Shown: piece after piece, positions 1 to 6,761 of the stretch
Position numbering within the stretch: the stretch's first letter is position 1
Layout of the letters: every line of letters begins with the position of its first letter
DNA from: Chromatiaceae bacterium
GTDB lineage: Bacteria; Pseudomonadota; Gammaproteobacteria; Chromatiales; Chromatiaceae
Length of the DNA stretch: 10,624 bases
NCBI GenBank assembly: GCA_012962365.1
Contig: DTXR01000040.1
Span: forward strand, 1 to 10,624
Reading direction: 5' to 3'
Notes under the pieces: generated by a model
What the model saw: only the letters and a program-made list of their open reading frames with translations
What the model was told of the DNA's origin: nothing
The model's database searches: none
Position numbers and translations under genes: made by a program

Positions 1-146
1 CGAAGATTTGCAACGAAGAAGCCGGGCATTCTGGGCGCAAGATACGAGTTCACGACTATAATCAGAGGTTCCTTAGTAGTGTGCAGGAGCCGGTTCGGGC
101 TGGATAAGGTTTCTTTCAAAGCGGGTTATTGCTCAAGAATTTCCTG

Positions 147-163
147 GCGATTTTTAAAATCGC
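147..163. repeat. 17-nt near-perfect palindrome
   Basis: GCGATTTT (147-154) and AAAATCGC (156-163) are exact reverse complements around a single T. The symmetry on DNA and the one-base centre fit a dimeric protein binding site better than an RNA terminator, and no T run follows. It lies about 100 nt upstream of the YaiI-family start. What would bind it is unknown. Confidence 0.5.
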
Positions 164-200
164 TATGGACGCCAACCGGAAAGGCATCCGAGAAGGCGGC

Positions 201-228
201 AGTATATCAGAAGATCCTGATATATACT
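201..228. repeat. AT-rich inverted repeat before the YaiI-family gene
   Basis: TATATCAG (203-210) and CTGATATA (217-224) are perfect 8-bp complements around the six-base centre AAGATC. The symmetry extends outward as AGTATA...TATACT, with two extra bases in the right arm. The right arm contains TATACT, a possible -10 box, so the repeat could be an operator over the promoter. It does not fit the LexA pattern CTG-N10-CAG. Confidence 0.5.
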
Positions 229-264
229 GTATTAATTATTCGCCTGCCATTTCATGACTCACCC

Positions 265-726
265 ATGCCTATCCACACCATCTGGGTCGATGCCGATGCC
301 TGCCCCGGCGTGATCAAGGACATTCTCTACCGGGCAGCAAACCGGCTGGAGATCCCTCTCGTACTGGTGGCCAACCAGCCTCTGCAGGTTCCCCCCTCCC
401 GGCATATCCGCACCGTGCAGGTCTCCCAGGGCTTCGACGTGGCAGACAATTACATCGTGCAGCAGGCGCAGGCAGACGATCTGGTGATCACGGCCGACAT
501 TCCTCTTGCCGACGAGGTTATCTCCAACGGTTGCACCGCGCTCAATCCCCGGGGGGATCTGTACACGAAAGAAAACATCCGCCAGCGCCTCAACATGCGG
601 GATTTCATGGACACCCTGCGCAGCAGCGGTGTGAACACAGGTGGGCCGCCACCTCTCGATCATGGTGATCGACAGGCCTTCGCCAATCAACTGGACAGGC
701 TGCTGCAGAAAAGCCAAAGGGAATAA
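265..726 (+). CDS. yaiI: YaiI/YqxD family protein (DUF188, UPF0178)
   Basis: This 153-residue protein closely matches E. coli YaiI (about 152 residues). Family motifs are clear: IWVDADACP at residues 5-13, the [10 protein letters not shown] segment near 59-68, [14 protein letters not shown] near 76-89, NPRGDLYT near 98-105, and a C-terminal [20 protein letters not shown] block. The family has a PIN-like/NYN nuclease-type fold with conserved aspartates; its cellular role is not settled. The frame is open much further upstream, but the ATG at 265 is chosen because the conserved IWVDADACP begins a few residues after it and the 62 upstream codons look unlike any protein. There is no good ribosome binding site before this ATG. 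The gene converges on the pabB-TAXI transcription unit, with about 39 nt between stops. Confidence 0.93.
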   Translation: MPIHTIWVDADACPGVIKDILYRAANRLEIPLVLVANQPLQVPPSRHIRTVQVSQGFDVADNYIVQQAQADDLVITADIPLADEVISNGCTALNPRGDLYTKENIRQRLNMRDFMDTLRSSGVNTGGPPPLDHGDRQAFANQLDRLLQKSQRE

Positions 727-765
727 ATGCCGAAGCACTCGCCTCTTCCCCGCCCCGCGTCTTCT

Positions 766-915
766 TCAATCCAGCACCGCGATTTCCATACGAAAACTGG
801 CACCCGGCTGTGTTGTCAGGTCTGCCGCTGCCCGTGCCACTTCCATCATTTGTGGCGAGGAAGAGGCGGGATCTTTGATCACCACAATCCTGGTCTTGTT
901 CGCAGGCTGCTTCAT
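766..915 (-). CDS. Small 49-residue ORF coupled to the TAXI gene
   Basis: An ATG at 915-913 overlaps the TGA of the TAXI gene (914-912) in the classic ATGA arrangement, which usually means translational coupling. The frame runs 49 codons to a TGA at 768-766. It reads MKQPANKTRIVVIKDP, then a Ser-rich turn, a short helix-like stretch (QMMEVARAAADL), and a C-terminus ending RMEIAVLD. I recognise no family. There is no signal peptide or membrane segment, and no strong ribosome binding site, so translation would depend on ribosomes finishing the TAXI gene. The start overlap and protein-like composition argue for a real gene, but a chance ORF of this length is possible. Confidence 0.5.
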   Translation of the reverse strand: MKQPANKTRIVVIKDPASSSPQMMEVARAAADLTTQPGASFRMEIAVLD

Positions 916-2207
916 GAATCGATCGTATCTTTGAGCAACCTGCTGCGCACAAAATCGATATGCAGGCGCAGATGATAGAGTTGATAGGAAAATGACAGAG
1001 GCACCTTGACTACCCGGACTTCCTTTTCCAGTTCATCGAGCATTTCCAGCAGCCCCGCCCTGCTGCCCTTCTGACGCCGGGCGGACTCCTTGTCCACCGC
1101 CTCCAGCTGCTCATACCAGCGGTATATGCGGGCACGCATACGCCAGCGATACAAGGGCGGCACAACCTTGAACAACGGTAGCAGCAGTCCCAGCAGCGGC
1201 AGGATCATGATCTTCATGCGATCGAGCAGTGAGGCTGCCCAGAACGGCAGATAGCGCTGCAGGAACGGCGGGCCGTGCCGGTAGAAGCGCTCAGCCTGTT
1301 CGTTCAGGGGAAAGCTCATGTGCCGGGAATTGGGAAACTCGCCTTCGGCATTGAACCAGCCGGCCGGGCGATGCACCCTGTCGATCACCTGCATCATGAG
1401 ACTCACCAGCCCTGGATGAAGCGCCTCATGCACCACCAGGTCACTGGTTGCGGCCAGCAGCTTTATCTCATTTGGCGGGATATTGGACGCCAGATCCTCC
1501 GCACCTTCGGGCAGAGTCAGTACCGTCAGAAAATCATGGCGGCGGGTATAGGCCTCCGCCCGATCGATACTCGCCAGTTGTACAGAGGGATCATGCAGCA
1601 GCGCCATCACCAGGGGACTTGTGGGAGACGCCACGAAAAACGCCGCATCAATCTCGCCCGCACGCAACGCTGCAGCAGCTTCAGCGGAGCTTCGGGTGAG
1701 CGACCGGACACCGGAGTTCTTCAACGCATTTTCTTCCAGCAACAGTGTCACCAGCGCCTGGGTGCCCGAACCTTCCGGACCAATGGCCACCTTCAACCCC
1801 TTCAGATCTGGAATACGACGCAGTTCGATATCCGATCTATGGAACAGCCACAAGGGTTCATAGTAAAGGCCGCCCAAGCCTTCCAGGCTGCCAACAGGTC
1901 TGCCAGAACCGACGCCACCCTGCACGAAGGCCATATCCACCTTGCCCTGTGCCAACAATGCCAGATTTTCCACGGAACCCCTGGTGGTGATGATCTCCAG
2001 ATCGATTCCCTCGTCTTGCAGCAGCTTCCGGTAATGCAGCGCAAATGCATGATAGGCGCCACTCTTTTCACCACTGGCGATGACGACATGATTCGGCGGC
2101 GCAGGCTTGATGTATTGAAAAGCCCAGATGAAGCCTGCCATCACCAGCACGATCAAAGGCCCGTAGACGGGCAGCAGTTCTTTCCAGTTGCGTTTGGTCT
2201 CAATCAT
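912..2207 (-). CDS. Membrane-anchored TAXI-family TRAP substrate-binding protein
   Basis: This 431-residue protein is a TAXI-type solute receptor of the TRAP transporter class. Residues 11-33 form a hydrophobic N-terminal anchor or uncleaved signal. The TAXI domain runs from about 40 to 300: VVIASGEKSGAYHAFA near 41-56, RGSVENLALLAQGKVDMAFVQ near 76-96, and LKGLKVAIGPEGSGTQ near 135-150. A second membrane segment lies at about 331-352, followed by a basic, probably cytoplasmic tail of about 80 residues with a charged helical stretch (365-400). The binding domain should therefore sit in the periplasm, fixed by two membrane segments. Free TAXI proteins are about 320 residues, so the tail is an extension. 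No DctQM-type membrane subunit lies beside it. It starts 12 nt after the pabB stop, so the two are probably cotranscribed. The ribosome binding site is weak. The substrate is unknown. Confidence 0.88.
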   Translation of the reverse strand: MIETKRNWKELLPVYGPLIVLVMAGFIWAFQYIKPAPPNHVVIASGEKSGAYHAFALHYRKLLQDEGIDLEIITTRGSVENLALLAQGKVDMAFVQGGVGSGRPVGSLEGLGGLYYEPLWLFHRSDIELRRIPDLKGLKVAIGPEGSGTQALVTLLLEENALKNSGVRSLTRSSAEAAAALRAGEIDAAFFVASPTSPLVMALLHDPSVQLASIDRAEAYTRRHDFLTVLTLPEGAEDLASNIPPNEIKLLAATSDLVVHEALHPGLVSLMMQVIDRVHRPAGWFNAEGEFPNSRHMSFPLNEQAERFYRHGPPFLQRYLPFWAASLLDRMKIMILPLLGLLLPLFKVVPPLYRWRMRARIYRWYEQLEAVDKESARRQKGSRAGLLEMLDELEKEVRVVKVPLSFSYQLYHLRLHIDFVRSRLLKDTIDS

Positions 2208-2219
2208 GTCGTTATGGCT

Positions 2220-3587
2220 CTATGTATCTTGTTGTGCCTCGAACAAGCGGAAAAAGGCTGCAGCCTTGTCAAGACTTTCCTGATATTCCTCGTCCGGTTT
2301 TGAATCCGCCACAATCCCTCCTCCTGCATGATAGCTGACCTTGCCGTTATCGATCTGCAGGGTGCGAATAGCAATGTTACTGTCCATGTTGCCATCGAAA
2401 CCAATTCTCACGATACTGCCACAATAGATCTGCCGGGGATACGCCTCCAGCTCCTGAATGATTTCCATGGCGCGATGTTTGGGGGCGCCGGTGATAGACC
2501 CCCCGGGGAAACAGGCCGCCAGCAGACTCAAGGCATCCTCTCCTTCCGCCAGCTGGCCCGTTACCGTACTCACCAGATGATGCACCGTGGGGTAGGATTC
2601 CACCTTGAACAATTCCGGCACCTCGATACTGCCCGGTACACATACCCGGCCCAGATCGTTGCGCAGCAAATCCACGATCATCAGGTTTTCCGCCCGATCC
2701 TTCGCGCTGTTTTCCAGTGCCTCCACCAGTTGTCGATCGTACTTGTTATTCACACTGCGGGGGCGGGTACCCTTAATAGGCCGCGTTCTCACCCGCCCAT
2801 CCTGCAGGGCCAGAAACTGTTCCGGCGAAGAGCTGAGAATATCCCCAAAAGGAAAAGGCAGGTAAGCGCCATAGGGCGATGGATTGGCGGCGCGCATAGC
2901 CAAATACAGGGGCCAACTGTCACCCGCGAAAGGCGCGCTGAACCGTTGTGCGTAATTGACTTGGTAACAATCCCCCTCGCGAAGATAGTGCTGAATGCGA
3001 TCGAACGACCTGGCATAGTCTTCCGTGTCCGTCAGGCGAGCGGGTTTACCTGGCAGCCTGTAGCCCGAAGGCTCATCTGTCGGTTCAGCGGTATCGCATA
3101 ACAATGTCAGAAGCCGATCGGAGATGCTGCCGTCCTCCCCCGTCAGCCAGTAGCGATGCGTCTGCTCATCGACAATGACTGCCCAATCGAATATCCCCAC
3201 GGCCACTTCAGGAATACCGCCCTGCTCCACAGACAGACCTTCGAGGCGGCGCCCAAAATCGTAGGAAAAATAGCCCACCGCACCACCGGCAAAAGGCAGA
3301 TCACCCGTCGCGCCGCGAACCGGCCCCAAGGTATTCCGAATAACTTCCAGCACCGGCTGCCGGGTATTCTCAACTCTACCATCACGATGCCGGACGACGG
3401 TTATCCCGGCATCGCTGACGATACGGACACGCGGATCCGCCACCAGAACATGGTAGCGCCCGCCATAATCCAGATGCCCACCACTGCCGCTGTCCAGCCA
3501 GAATGCCCAGGGAAGGTGGCGTAGCTTCTGGTAGAGACGGGAAACGTCCGTGCAATCGGGAAGTTGGTGGATTTGCATCAATCGCAT
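2220..3587 (-). CDS. pabB: Aminodeoxychorismate synthase component I
   Basis: PabB converts chorismate and ammonia, supplied by the PabA glutaminase, into 4-amino-4-deoxychorismate for folate synthesis in the cytoplasm. The chorismate-binding domain is complete. With the start used here it shows SSPEQFL near 253-259, PIKGTRPR near 270-277, the KDRAENLMIVDLLRNDLGR block near 296-314, FPGGSITGAPK near 360-370, and the C-terminal GGGIVADSKPDEEYQES. The Lys in PIKGT (about residue 272) is the signature of aminodeoxychorismate synthase; anthranilate synthases have Ala there. The frame is also open from an ATG at 3611 and a GTG at 3626. The ATG at 3587 gives 455 residues, close to E. coli PabB (453), and puts the HLPWAFWLDSG segment at the expected distance. 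No start has a strong ribosome binding site. A TAXI gene follows after 12 nt. Confidence 0.93.
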   Translation of the reverse strand: MRLMQIHQLPDCTDVSRLYQKLRHLPWAFWLDSGSGGHLDYGGRYHVLVADPRVRIVSDAGITVVRHRDGRVENTRQPVLEVIRNTLGPVRGATGDLPFAGGAVGYFSYDFGRRLEGLSVEQGGIPEVAVGIFDWAVIVDEQTHRYWLTGEDGSISDRLLTLLCDTAEPTDEPSGYRLPGKPARLTDTEDYARSFDRIQHYLREGDCYQVNYAQRFSAPFAGDSWPLYLAMRAANPSPYGAYLPFPFGDILSSSPEQFLALQDGRVRTRPIKGTRPRSVNNKYDRQLVEALENSAKDRAENLMIVDLLRNDLGRVCVPGSIEVPELFKVESYPTVHHLVSTVTGQLAEGEDALSLLAACFPGGSITGAPKHRAMEIIQELEAYPRQIYCGSIVRIGFDGNMDSNIAIRTLQIDNGKVSYHAGGGIVADSKPDEEYQESLDKAAAFFRLFEAQQDT

Positions 3588-3626
3588 TTTACCCAAGAAC
3601 TGCTGACGCATCGTATTTGTCTGCAC

Positions 3627-3839
3627 AACCGTCGTAAATTCAATGTCTTGAATAGTCTCTTGTAGTCCTGGTTGGAGTTCAATCGATTACTTTAGCCGGC
3701 AATTGGATATTTTTTCTATTTTATTTGTCTAAAGAATTACTTGCTTTTCGACCGGGAAATTTTCGGGTTGGGAAGTAATAATGTAGATGGCAATAACGCG
3801 GCCATCCCGCGTAAGTTTCTTTATGGAGGGATCAAACAG
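3627..3839. promoter_or_regulatory. Divergent intergenic region between pabB and the secreted-protein gene
   Basis: About 210 nt separate the two divergent genes, and the middle (about 3700-3740) is distinctly AT-rich, so promoters for both strands probably lie here. On the - strand, TAGACA followed after 16 nt by TATCCA is a possible pabB promoter, but it is weak. Nearer the + gene there is a 6-bp hairpin, ACGCGG (3796-3801) with CCGCGT (3807-3812), in what would be the leader, and a strong ribosome binding site, GGAGGG, at 3825-3830. I recognise no known riboswitch. Confidence 0.45.
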
Positions 3840-4556
3840 GTGCTGAAGGACAATTTGAAAAAAAGAGGAGTTGGATATTCTGCTGTGCTCATGGTAGCCG
3901 GCGCCACCGGCTTGAGTATTCCGATAGCGTTTGCGAGTTTGCAAGCGACGTTGCAGGGAAAGGGACCTGACGATATCAGTTATTCGGTCAACTGCGAGGT
4001 GGAGAGCATTATCCCCGACGGACTGGGTGGTTATACCGTTACCATGGCCGCAGGTGAAGACAATTGCCTTCCGACCAACGTGAACTTCAGACGCAACAAT
4101 GACAACCTGGTTTTTCTGCCCAACCCCGCCGACACGGGCTTCATCGGCGGATGTATGTTATCAAATATCAGTTTTACTGCGATCGACCGGGTGATGATCG
4201 ATACCGCCGGGCAGTGTTTTGCCGATATCGATGAAGATGAGGTGGTAGATCTTTATGATCCAGATCTGTTCAACCCCATCACCATTTACGACTGTTTCAT
4301 CGACAACGACAACAATGCCTGGATCCACCACATGGACTCGTTCCCGGATGGATACATTTGTGACATGTCCCTGCCGGATTCCCTGATAGTCGGCAATTCG
4401 CACATACAATCAGACGGCACCACATCGACTGGTGATGCACCGGTAGTAGAATTCCGCACCAAAGGTTCGATCAAGATTCTGCCCCTGTTTTCCGTTGCGG
4501 AAGAACACATCTTCGTTGCCAATGCCGGGATGTCTGGCATTTCCGGCAATCCGTAA
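3840..4556 (+). CDS. Secreted acidic six-cysteine protein, function unknown
   Basis: The GTG at 3840 is chosen as start because GGAGGG lies 9 nt before it and a normal signal peptide follows at once: basic LKDNLKKR, a hydrophobic run (11-31), and an AFA|S cleavage site after residue 32. The frame is open back to a TTG at 3741, but that has no ribosome binding site and would bury the signal. The mature protein of about 206 residues has six cysteines (52, 76, 105, 126, 152, 174), perhaps three disulfides. Two acidic stretches, DIDEDEVVDLYDPD (129-142) and DNDNNAWIHHMD (155-166), resemble calcium-binding loops. The C-terminal segment (about 184-229), with VVEFRTKGSIKILPLFSV, resembles the repeat in '3-coathanger stack' surface proteins (V-F-x-A-G-x-SI-x-L-x-P-x-F-x-V). 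That match is from memory and tentative. It is monocistronic, with nothing to suggest a pathway. Confidence 0.75.
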   Translation: MLKDNLKKRGVGYSAVLMVAGATGLSIPIAFASLQATLQGKGPDDISYSVNCEVESIIPDGLGGYTVTMAAGEDNCLPTNVNFRRNNDNLVFLPNPADTGFIGGCMLSNISFTAIDRVMIDTAGQCFADIDEDEVVDLYDPDLFNPITIYDCFIDNDNNAWIHHMDSFPDGYICDMSLPDSLIVGNSHIQSDGTTSTGDAPVVEFRTKGSIKILPLFSVAEEHIFVANAGMSGISGNP

Positions 4557-4575
4557 AGCATTACAGGTTGTTTTT

Positions 4576-4599
4576 CCGGCTGGCAGATAGGTCAGCCGG
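4576..4599 (+). terminator. Hairpin after the secreted-protein gene
   Basis: CCGGCTG (4576-4582) pairs with CAGCCGG (4593-4599) around a 10-nt loop, 20 nt after the stop codon. No clean T run follows; the next bases are GGTTACCTTTT. It may stabilise the 3' end or act as a weak terminator. A second short hairpin (about 4630-4650, GGCCT/AGGCC) lies just after it. Confidence 0.4.
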
Positions 4600-4655
4600 G
4601 GGTTACCTTTTGATCTGCTACCCAATATTCCCGGGCCTGTTCAGGCCGGGGAATT

Positions 4656-4690
4656 GTTACCTCTTGTCAGGATGGGGAGTAACCCTTTTT
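4656..4690 (+). terminator. Possible intrinsic terminator, + strand
   Basis: GTTACCTC (4656-4663) can pair with GGG-A-GTAAC (4675-4683, one bulged A) around an 11-nt loop, and a T5 run follows at 4686-4690. The position, about 100 nt after the only + gene nearby, suits termination. The stem is imperfect. The 3' arm GTAACCC can also pair with GGGTTAC at 4600-4606, so an alternative long-range fold is possible. Confidence 0.4.
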
Positions 4691-4703
4691 CGCATCGGAT
4701 TCC

Positions 4704-4730
4704 AGCTTTACCCCCCCTGTCGATAAAGCT
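4704..4730 (-). terminator. Hairpin at the 3' end of the DUF3501 gene
   Basis: AGCTTTA (4704-4710) and TAAAGCT (4724-4730) form a 7-bp stem around a 13-nt loop that includes a run of seven C on the + strand. It begins right at the stop codon of the DUF3501 gene. No T run follows on the - strand, so it is more likely a 3'-end stabilising structure or Rho-dependent context than a classical terminator. Confidence 0.35.
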
Positions 4731-5313
4731 ATTGCAGATCATTCACCAGTGAAGCCGCCGTTTCTGCCGCCAGGGGTGACACCTCGACCGTGAACTCGGC
4801 ATGGTCGACACCCATGCTGATGGGTGCGCCCTGCTTTGCGGCCTCGACCATTTCATCAGTCAACTCGAAACGCATGAAATGCACACTGGAGGTCTTTTCT
4901 TCCGTGGTGCGTTCCAGGTCTTCGTTGACGATGGGATACACCTTTTCCAGGTCACCCACTCGCACCCACACCTTGTGTTCGATGCCGATGAGACGGGCGA
5001 GCATCTGTTTGCGTTCCTCCACGTCCGGATATTCGAGCATGAAAGTGGCCTTCCAGTTGCTGCCGTCGGGAATCAGGGGATTATAGGTATCCAGTTCCTC
5101 CTGGATACCCTCGGCATCGAAGATCTTCTCAATGCGCAGCATTTCCTGGATCTGGTATTGCATGGTGAGCTGGTCCTCGAAATACAGGGCCGCATGCTCG
5201 TTCAGGCGTACCAGACGGTCCTTCTTGTGCGCCATGACCCTGCTGCGGAATTCAGGGCGGGCCTGATCGTATTCCTCCAGGCTCATCAGATTTTCACGTT
5301 TCAGCTTACTCAT
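4729..5313 (-). CDS. DUF3501 family protein
   Basis: This 194-residue protein has the family's characteristic opening, MSKLKRENLMSLEEYDQARPEFRSRVMAHKK, and the conserved LYFEDQLTMQYQIQEMLRIEKIFD block near 43-66, followed by NPLIPDGSNWKATFMLEYPD near 78-97. The ATG at 5313 is chosen because GGAG lies 6 nt upstream and the conserved N-terminus begins there; the frame is open 13 codons further up. There is no signal peptide, membrane segment or cysteine cluster, so it should be cytoplasmic. The biochemical role is unknown. From general knowledge, DUF3501 genes recur beside a rubrerythrin and a CCG-domain iron-sulfur protein, and that order is present here, with 100 nt to the upstream iron-sulfur gene. 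A function in the same redox process is inferred from this linkage. Confidence 0.88.
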   Translation of the reverse strand: MSKLKRENLMSLEEYDQARPEFRSRVMAHKKDRLVRLNEHAALYFEDQLTMQYQIQEMLRIEKIFDAEGIQEELDTYNPLIPDGSNWKATFMLEYPDVEERKQMLARLIGIEHKVWVRVGDLEKVYPIVNEDLERTTEEKTSSVHFMRFELTDEMVEAAKQGAPISMGVDHAEFTVEVSPLAAETAASLVNDLQ

Positions 5314-5375
5314 CTTCTTCTCCAGCATTGGATGCGAATCACTCTCAACCAAGAGGCGCCGCAGTGTATGGTTGT

Positions 5376-5403
5376 GGTCATTAGCGCATTCGCAGGGATG
5401 ACC
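5376..5403. repeat. Small inverted repeat between iron-sulfur and DUF3501 genes
   Basis: GGTCAT (5376-5381) and ATGACC (5398-5403) are perfect complements around a 16-nt centre containing GCGCATTCGCAGGG. The sequence recalls short dispersed GTCATTC...GAATGAC repeats common in proteobacterial genomes, in degenerate form. It could be an mRNA hairpin within the 100-nt intercistronic gap. Confidence 0.3.
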
Positions 5404-5413
5404 GTATGTACAG

Positions 5414-6742
5414 TCAAATACCGTACGCCTTGCGCAACAATTTCATGGGGTGTACCGCGTCCCTGCCGTCATTTAGGGCATGGGCGATGTGATGCCCGGC
5501 CATGATGCAATCACTTGTCAGGTGATCCGGCTCGAACTGCTGCACCTTGCGGGCCACCGGGCGCACCAGTTTCATAGAAATGGCGTGGAACTCCCGCTTC
5601 ACTGCATAGGTGCCGTCATGGCCGGAACAGCGCTCGATGGCCTGCACTTCCGTATCCGGCACCAGTTGCAACAGTTCGCGGGTTTTCATGCCGATACGCT
5701 GTACCCGCTGGTGACAGGCCACGTGGTAAGACACCTTGCCCAGCGGCTGTTTGAAATCTATATTCAGCTTGCCTTCCTTGTGGCGGAGCATGAGGTATTC
5801 GAAGGGATCGTAGATGTGATCCCGCACCTTCAGCACATCCTCATCATCGGGGAACATCAACGGCAGTTCTTGCTTGAACATGAGTACACAGGAAGGAATG
5901 GGCGCAAGGATATCCCAGCCGTCATCGATCATTTTCACCAGAGCCGGAATGTTTACTTTCCTGGCCTCGGCAACGGCTTCGAGGTCGCCCAGCTCCAGCT
6001 TGGGCATGCCACAGCAGCGCTCTTTTTCGGCAATGGTCACGGGAATGCCATTGTGCTCGAGCACAGCCGCCAGATCCTCTCCGATATCCGGCTGGTTGTT
6101 GTTGCCGTAGCAAGTGGCAAACAAGGCGACTTTGCCGGTCGTGCGGCCGGCCGATTCACCTGTCGCATCCGGTCTGGGGCTGATGCGCTTGCGCAGGGGC
6201 TTACTGGTGTATTTGGGAATCACCGCATCGTGATCCACACCCAGGGTTTTTTCCAGCAATTTGCGGAATCCCTGATTACTGTTCATGGCGTTGACCACAC
6301 CGGCAACGATGGGAATTCCGGCCAGCTTGGGCACGGTATCCGTCGCAGACAGGATCTTGTCGCGGGTTTTGGCGCCATGATTCTTGAAATGCACCGCCTT
6401 GGCCTGAAGCATCAGGTGGGGAAAATCGATATTCCACTCATGGGGCGGCACATAGGGGCATTTGGTCAGGAAGCACAGATCACACAGGTAACAGTGATCC
6501 ACGACTTTCCCATAATCGGTTTTGTCCACACCATCCACTTCCATGGTGTCGGACTCATCCACCAGGTCAAACAAGGTGGGAAAAGCATGACAGAGGCTGA
6601 CGCAGCGACGGCATCCGTGACAGACATCGAACACCCGTTCCATTTCCGTCAGCAGTTTTTCTTCGTTGTAGAATTCCGGATTCTGCCAGTCCAGAGCGTG
6701 TCTGGTTGGGGCTTCCAGGCTACCTTCGCGTTGATCACTCAT
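5414..6742 (-). CDS. HdrD/GlpC-like iron-sulfur protein with CCG domains
   Basis: This 442-residue soluble protein has two N-terminal cubane-cluster motifs, C41-x2-C44-x2-C47-x3-C51 and C84-x2-C87-x2-C90-x4-C95-P, followed by two cysteine-rich (CCG) repeats of the heterodisulfide reductase/GlpC type. Repeat 1 uses C211, C243-C244 and C285; repeat 2 uses C343, C372 and C412. In repeat 2 the usual CCG is CSG (RCSGHDGTY), and the second cluster has four residues before the last cysteine instead of three. Such proteins pass electrons, sometimes to or from thiol or disulfide substrates. The ATG at 6742 has GAGGAGG about 8 nt upstream; the frame extends 7 codons further. It lies 57 nt after rubrerythrin, with a terminator-like hairpin between, and is followed by DUF3501. 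It may feed electrons to rubrerythrin (inference). It is not glpC itself: no glpA or glpB is nearby. Confidence 0.88.
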   Translation of the reverse strand: MSDQREGSLEAPTRHALDWQNPEFYNEEKLLTEMERVFDVCHGCRRCVSLCHAFPTLFDLVDESDTMEVDGVDKTDYGKVVDHCYLCDLCFLTKCPYVPPHEWNIDFPHLMLQAKAVHFKNHGAKTRDKILSATDTVPKLAGIPIVAGVVNAMNSNQGFRKLLEKTLGVDHDAVIPKYTSKPLRKRISPRPDATGESAGRTTGKVALFATCYGNNNQPDIGEDLAAVLEHNGIPVTIAEKERCCGMPKLELGDLEAVAEARKVNIPALVKMIDDGWDILAPIPSCVLMFKQELPLMFPDDEDVLKVRDHIYDPFEYLMLRHKEGKLNIDFKQPLGKVSYHVACHQRVQRIGMKTRELLQLVPDTEVQAIERCSGHDGTYAVKREFHAISMKLVRPVARKVQQFEPDHLTSDCIMAGHHIAHALNDGRDAVHPMKLLRKAYGI

Positions 6743-6761
6743 TTTTCTGCCTCCTCTGATC

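Larger units (their letters stand above)
1..264. other. Upstream region of the YaiI-family gene, no firm gene
   Basis: No gene can be assigned with confidence. Short reading frames run in from the left edge in all three + frames: one stops at 59-61, one at 105-107, and one stays open into the downstream gene. One of them could be the 3' end of a gene outside the window, but none has recognisable sequence. The stretch from about 140 to 240 is AT-rich and holds two inverted repeats, listed separately. TATACT at 223-228 could be a -10 box, but I see no convincing -35. Confidence 0.4.

Noticed and set aside
201..245. Possible LexA box near CTGTATTAATT
   Set aside because: No CTG is followed by CAG after ten bases, so the LexA pattern is not met.
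79..264. Upstream extension of the YaiI-family gene
   Set aside because: The 62 extra codons have no resemblance to the family, which starts with the IWVDADACP strand; the region holds palindromes and looks non-coding.
605..952. A 115-codon - strand frame over the end of the YaiI gene
   Set aside because: It overlaps the real yaiI end and lacks motifs. The 49-codon frame at 915-766, coupled to the TAXI stop, is the better - strand candidate.
1275..2303. A 342-codon open frame on the + strand
   Set aside because: It is antisense to the TAXI gene, rich in His, Gln and Arg, and has no recognisable motif. It is a shadow ORF.
3741..3839. Upstream TTG start for the secreted protein
   Set aside because: It has no ribosome binding site and would place 33 residues before the signal peptide. 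The GTG at 3840 has GGAGGG at good spacing.
3770..3840. Possible riboswitch in the leader of the secreted-protein gene
   Set aside because: There is one 6-bp hairpin and none of the conserved cores I know, such as the c-di-GMP-I aptamer.
5376..5403. Possible CRISPR or REP array unit
   Set aside because: Only a single degenerate inverted repeat is present, with no second copy in the window.
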